From NCBI GenBank assembly GCA_017432405.1, contig JAFRJF010000219.1, positions 1 through 34,230 on the forward strand: a DNA stretch of 34,230 nt. The letters run 5' to 3'. This document shows positions 31,492-34,230 of the stretch, in pieces. The notes beneath the pieces were generated by a model. It saw only the letters and a list, made by a program, of their open reading frames with translations. It had not been told where the DNA came from and made no database searches. Each line of letters begins with the position of its first letter. Within the stretch, counting starts at the first letter, position 1. This stretch comes from Clostridia bacterium (GTDB taxonomy: Bacteria > Bacillota_A > Clostridia > Christensenellales > Aristaeellaceae). The position numbers and the translations under genes are program-made.

Positions 31492-33774
31492 ATGGTGAAA
31501 TGCTTCATTGCGATTCTGTCCGTGGTGGCGCTTTGGGTTGGGGGCATGGCCTGTGCGGAATCCACTGATGTGATGGAATACAACGGCAGGCGCATCGGCG
31601 TGACGACCGGCTCGATATTCGACGCCATCGTCAAGAAGGATCTGCCTGACGCCGAAGTTGTTTACCTCGACTCTTCCGGAGATATGATCGCCGCCCTGGA
31701 GTCCGGCAAGATCGACGGATTTGTGGTGGATGAACCGGCTGGACGGCAAATCAGCGCGGAAAACCATCGCGTTACCCTGGCGGACGGATACCTTGAAACC
31801 TTTGAATTTGGCTTTGTACTGCCCAAAACCGACAAGGGAGACGCGCTGCTGAAGGAGCTCGACGCATGGCTCGCTTCCATGAAGCAGAGCGGCGCACTGG
31901 ATCGGGTATTTGAAAAATGGCAGTCGCCTTCGGAGGCGGGGAAGACCATGCCCGACTACAGGGCGTTTCCGGCGACGAAGGGAACGCTGACCCTGGCTAC
32001 CGAGGGCGATTATGTGCCCATGAATTACTATCGCGGCCAGGAGGTCGTCGGCGCGGAGGTCGACATCGCGGCACAATTCTGCGAAGCCAACGGCTACGGA
32101 CTCCAGGTGAAGACCATGAGCTTCGACGGCATACTGCCCGCCGTGCAGTCTGGAAAGGTGGATTTTGCCGCGGGCGGCATCACCATCACCGAAGAGCGCC
32201 GGGAGAGCGTCAGCTTCTCGGTGCCATACTATGCCGGCGGAACGGTGATGCTGGTCCTCAAGGACGATGCCCCGTCTGTCGGGCAGCCGACGGATGGAAT
32301 CCGCTGGCAGGATTACAACGGAAAGACAATCGGCGTCATGGTCGGCCCGATCATGGAGAACGTCGCGAACCAGTTCTTCCCGGACAGCGAGCACCTGCTC
32401 TTCAACGGCTACCCGGACTGCATCGCGGCGCTGCTTTCGAAAAAGATCGACGGCTATCTGGCGGATGAGCCGGAGATGAAATCCACGCACGCGGAGCAGC
32501 CGGAGATCGACTATATCCACGAGCGCCTGACCGAGAACGAATACTGCTTCGCCTTCCGGAAGAACGACCCGCAGAGCGCGGCGCTGTGCCAGGAGCTGAA
32601 CGACTTCCTCGCCAGAAGCCGGGAAAACGGCACGATGCAGGAATTGGACGACATCTGGTTCGGCAACGACGAAGACAGGAAGGTCGTCTATATGGACGAC
32701 CTGACGGGAACAAACGGGACCGTCAGGGTCGTCACCACGGCGACGGACATGCCCTATTCGTACATCAGGGACGGGAAAAACGTCGGCTATGATATCGACC
32801 TCGTGGTCCGCTTCTGCCGGGACAGGGGCTATGCCCTGGAGCTGGCGGACGTGGATTTCGCCGGGCGCATCCCCGCCATAGAGTCGGGCAAATACGACTT
32901 CACCACCGACATGAACGTGACGCCGGAGCGCCAGGAGCAGGTGCTCTTTTCCGATCCCACCAGCTATGGCGGCGTCGTGCTGGCGGTTCGAAGCGAGGAC
33001 CTGGCCGCCGCTGACAGCGGCCAGGACACCGAGGCGAAGCCGTCGGCGGCAAAGCCGTTCCTGGACTCGATCGGCGACAGCTTTGTCAAGACGTTTATCC
33101 GGGAAAACCGCTATAAGCTCTTCATATCCGGTGTGCTGACGACCCTGCAGATCACCCTGCTGTCCATACTCTTCGGCACGCTGCTCGGCTTTGCGCTGTT
33201 TATGCTGTGCCGCAACGGAAACCCAATCGCCAACGGCATAACCCGCTTTTGCATGTGGCTGGTGCAGGGCATGCCGATGGTGGTGCTGCTGATGGTGCTC
33301 TACTACGTCATATTCGGCACGGTGTCCATCAGCGGCATCCTCGTGGCGGTGATCGGCTTCACATTCACCTTTGGCTCGTCGGTATTCGGTCTTTTGAAGA
33401 TGGGCGTGGGCGCGGTGGATGTCGGCCAGTATGAAGCTGCCTGGGCGCTGGGCTATTCCGACCGGCGGACCTTCTTCAAGATCATACTGCCCCAGGCGCT
33501 GCCCCACGTACTGCCGGCCTACAGGGGCGGGATCGTGAGCCTGATCAAGGCCACGGCCATCGTGGGCTACATCGCGGTGCAGGACCTGACCAAGATGGGC
33601 GACATCGTGAGGAGCCGCACCTATGAGGCCTTCTTCCCGTTGATCGCGGTGACCATCATCTATTTTTTGCTGGAGGAGCTGGTTGGCTTGATCGCCAGCC
33701 GAATCACCATAAGCTTTAATCCGAAGCGGCGCAAGGCGGAGCAAATCCTGAAGGGAGTCAAGATCGATGATTAA
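31492..33774 (+). CDS. Polar amino acid ABC transporter: duplicated, permuted binding domains fused to permease
   Basis: 760 residues. A signal peptide (cleavage near Cys21-Ala22-Glu23) is followed by four half-domains of a type 3 solute-binding protein: C-half 29-145 (YNGRRIGVTTG, then IDGFVVDEP), N-half 164-259 (GTLTLATEGDYVPMNYY, then TITEERRESV), C-half 272-392 (YNGKTIGVMVG, then IDGYLADEP) and N-half 408-503 (GTVRVVTTATDMPYSY, then VTPERQEQV). The order C-N-C-N is permuted against the usual N-C. Residues 545-745 form a permease with the EAA loop (EAAWALGYSDRRTFFKIILPQALP). The Arg and Asp positions that hold the ligand's alpha groups seem kept in both units. The ATG follows a GAGGAG site. 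The ATPase gene overlaps its end by eight bases. Confidence 0.9.
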   Translation: MVKCFIAILSVVALWVGGMACAESTDVMEYNGRRIGVTTGSIFDAIVKKDLPDAEVVYLDSSGDMIAALESGKIDGFVVDEPAGRQISAENHRVTLADGYLETFEFGFVLPKTDKGDALLKELDAWLASMKQSGALDRVFEKWQSPSEAGKTMPDYRAFPATKGTLTLATEGDYVPMNYYRGQEVVGAEVDIAAQFCEANGYGLQVKTMSFDGILPAVQSGKVDFAAGGITITEERRESVSFSVPYYAGGTVMLVLKDDAPSVGQPTDGIRWQDYNGKTIGVMVGPIMENVANQFFPDSEHLLFNGYPDCIAALLSKKIDGYLADEPEMKSTHAEQPEIDYIHERLTENEYCFAFRKNDPQSAALCQELNDFLARSRENGTMQELDDIWFGNDEDRKVVYMDDLTGTNGTVRVVTTATDMPYSYIRDGKNVGYDIDLVVRFCRDRGYALELADVDFAGRIPAIESGKYDFTTDMNVTPERQEQVLFSDPTSYGGVVLAVRSEDLAAADSGQDTEAKPSAAKPFLDSIGDSFVKTFIRENRYKLFISGVLTTLQITLLSILFGTLLGFALFMLCRNGNPIANGITRFCMWLVQGMPMVVLLMVLYYVIFGTVSISGILVAVIGFTFTFGSSVFGLLKMGVGAVDVGQYEAAWALGYSDRRTFFKIILPQALPHVLPAYRGGIVSLIKATAIVGYIAVQDLTKMGDIVRSRTYEAFFPLIAVTIIYFLLEELVGLIASRITISFNPKRRKAEQILKGVKIDD

Positions 33775-34230
33775 GATTGAACATCTGAGAAAGGAATACC
33801 CGAACGTCGTACCGCTGGAGGATGTCAGTGTGGAGATCCGCGACGGGGACGTGATCGCCATCATCGGCCCCTCCGGCACGGGCAAGAGCACGCTGCTCAG
33901 GTGCATCAACCAGCTGGAAAAGCCCACGTCGGGCAGGATCTGGGTGGACGATGTGGAAATCACGGACCCGAAGTGCGACATCAACAAGGTCCGGCAGAAG
34001 ATGGGCATGGTCTTCCAGAGCTTCAACCTGTTCGGGCACAAGACCGTGATCGAAAACGTCATGATGGCCCCGATGGACCTGCTGGGCAAGGGCAAGCAGG
34101 AGGCTTACGACACCGGCATGCGCCTGCTGCGCACCGTCGGCCTCGCCGAGAAGGCGCTGACTTATCCCGACGAGCTGTCCGGCGGGCCGACGCAGCGCAT
34201 CGCCCTCGCCCGCACGCTGGCCATGGACCC
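33767..34230 (+). CDS. Polar amino acid ABC transporter ATPase, N-terminal part (3' end outside the window)
   Basis: 154 complete codons are present. Walker A is GPSGTGKST, the Q-loop is MVFQSFNLF, and the signature is LSGGPTQRIALAR; the sequence ends at LAMDP, before Walker B is complete. It matches GlnQ-type ATPases of amino acid importers. The signature differs from the usual LSGGQ(Q/K)QR: the glutamine after LSGG is proline. The ATG at 33767 overlaps the stop of the binding-protein/permease gene and has GGGAG about 9 bases upstream, so the two are translationally coupled and form one transporter. Confidence 0.93.
   Translation, partial: MIKIEHLRKEYPNVVPLEDVSVEIRDGDVIAIIGPSGTGKSTLLRCINQLEKPTSGRIWVDDVEITDPKCDINKVRQKMGMVFQSFNLFGHKTVIENVMMAPMDLLGKGKQEAYDTGMRLLRTVGLAEKALTYPDELSGGPTQRIALARTLAMD

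Noticed and set aside
31438..34095. 885-codon open frame on the minus strand opposite the ABC transporter genes
   Set aside because: Same shadow effect; the plus strand encodes a clear binding protein-permease and ATPase.
1..34230. CRISPR arrays, tRNA or rRNA genes, insertion sequences, prophage or conjugation genes
   Set aside because: No spaced direct repeats, cloverleaf sequences, transposase or integrase motifs were seen on either strand.

Overview
The window is a GC-rich stretch (about 60% or more by eye) of a Clostridia-type Firmicute chromosome, probably from an uncultured gut lineage. Several things point there: a SipL-like spore coat protein (SPOCS modules plus LysM), sharp sigma-A promoters with 16-17 bp spacers, a Gram-positive LexA box (GAAC-N4-GTTC), strong AGGAGG ribosome sites with several TTG/GTG starts, KtrAB potassium uptake, and a YolD/Y-family polymerase pair. 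The genus cannot be fixed from this sequence. There is no tRNA, rRNA, CRISPR array, transposase or phage module; it reads as ordinary chromosome with a few odd genes.

Layout. 1-628: C-terminal end of a ClpB-type disaggregase. 689-3207 (minus): DEAD-box RNA helicase followed by a GNAT acetyltransferase. 3327-7194: threonine biosynthesis, with hom-asd on the minus strand and thrC divergent on the plus strand, so three of the steps from aspartyl phosphate to threonine sit around one divergent promoter region. 7284-8782: SipL-like gene broken by a one-base frameshift. 8827-9712: an SOS-type unit made of a promoter, LexA box, folded leader, tandem-OB SSB-like protein and terminator. 9725-11289: C69 dipeptidase with its own promoter and terminator. 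11324-15375: operon of a small membrane protein, PfkB sugar-phosphate kinase, KtrB, KtrA and an alpha/beta-hydrolase-like protein. 15338-16903: PrsA-like parvulin lipoprotein. 16911-17108 (minus): mini-protein with the cysteine pattern of ferredoxin-thioredoxin reductase. 17149-18823: amidohydrolase overlapping an AlkD-like glycosylase. 18828-20531 (minus): membrane HD-GYP protein. 20622-21548: exported YdcF/DUF218 protein. 21573-22787 (minus): CapA-like protein. 23064-26812: sbcDC nuclease. 26894-27367: Nudix hydrolase. 27396-28022: glycosidase-like gene fragment. 28025-28994: prephenate dehydratase with a signal peptide. 29055-31037: Y-family polymerase and YolD. 31068-31268 (minus): small Xre-type regulator. 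31430-34230: polar amino acid ABC transporter whose substrate-binding halves are duplicated and permuted, followed by its ATPase (cut by the window end).

Themes. DNA maintenance is well represented (SSB-like protein, AlkD, SbcCD, Nudix, Y-family polymerase), but I find a LexA box only in front of the SSB-like gene. Amino acid metabolism is the second theme (hom-asd/thrC, exported prephenate dehydratase, ABC importer, dipeptidase). The items most worth follow-up are the exported prephenate dehydratase-ACT protein, the permuted and duplicated binding domains of the ABC transporter, the LexA-box/leader unit of the SSB-like gene, the sipL frameshift with a possible restart site, and the loss of the canonical arginine finger in ClpB.
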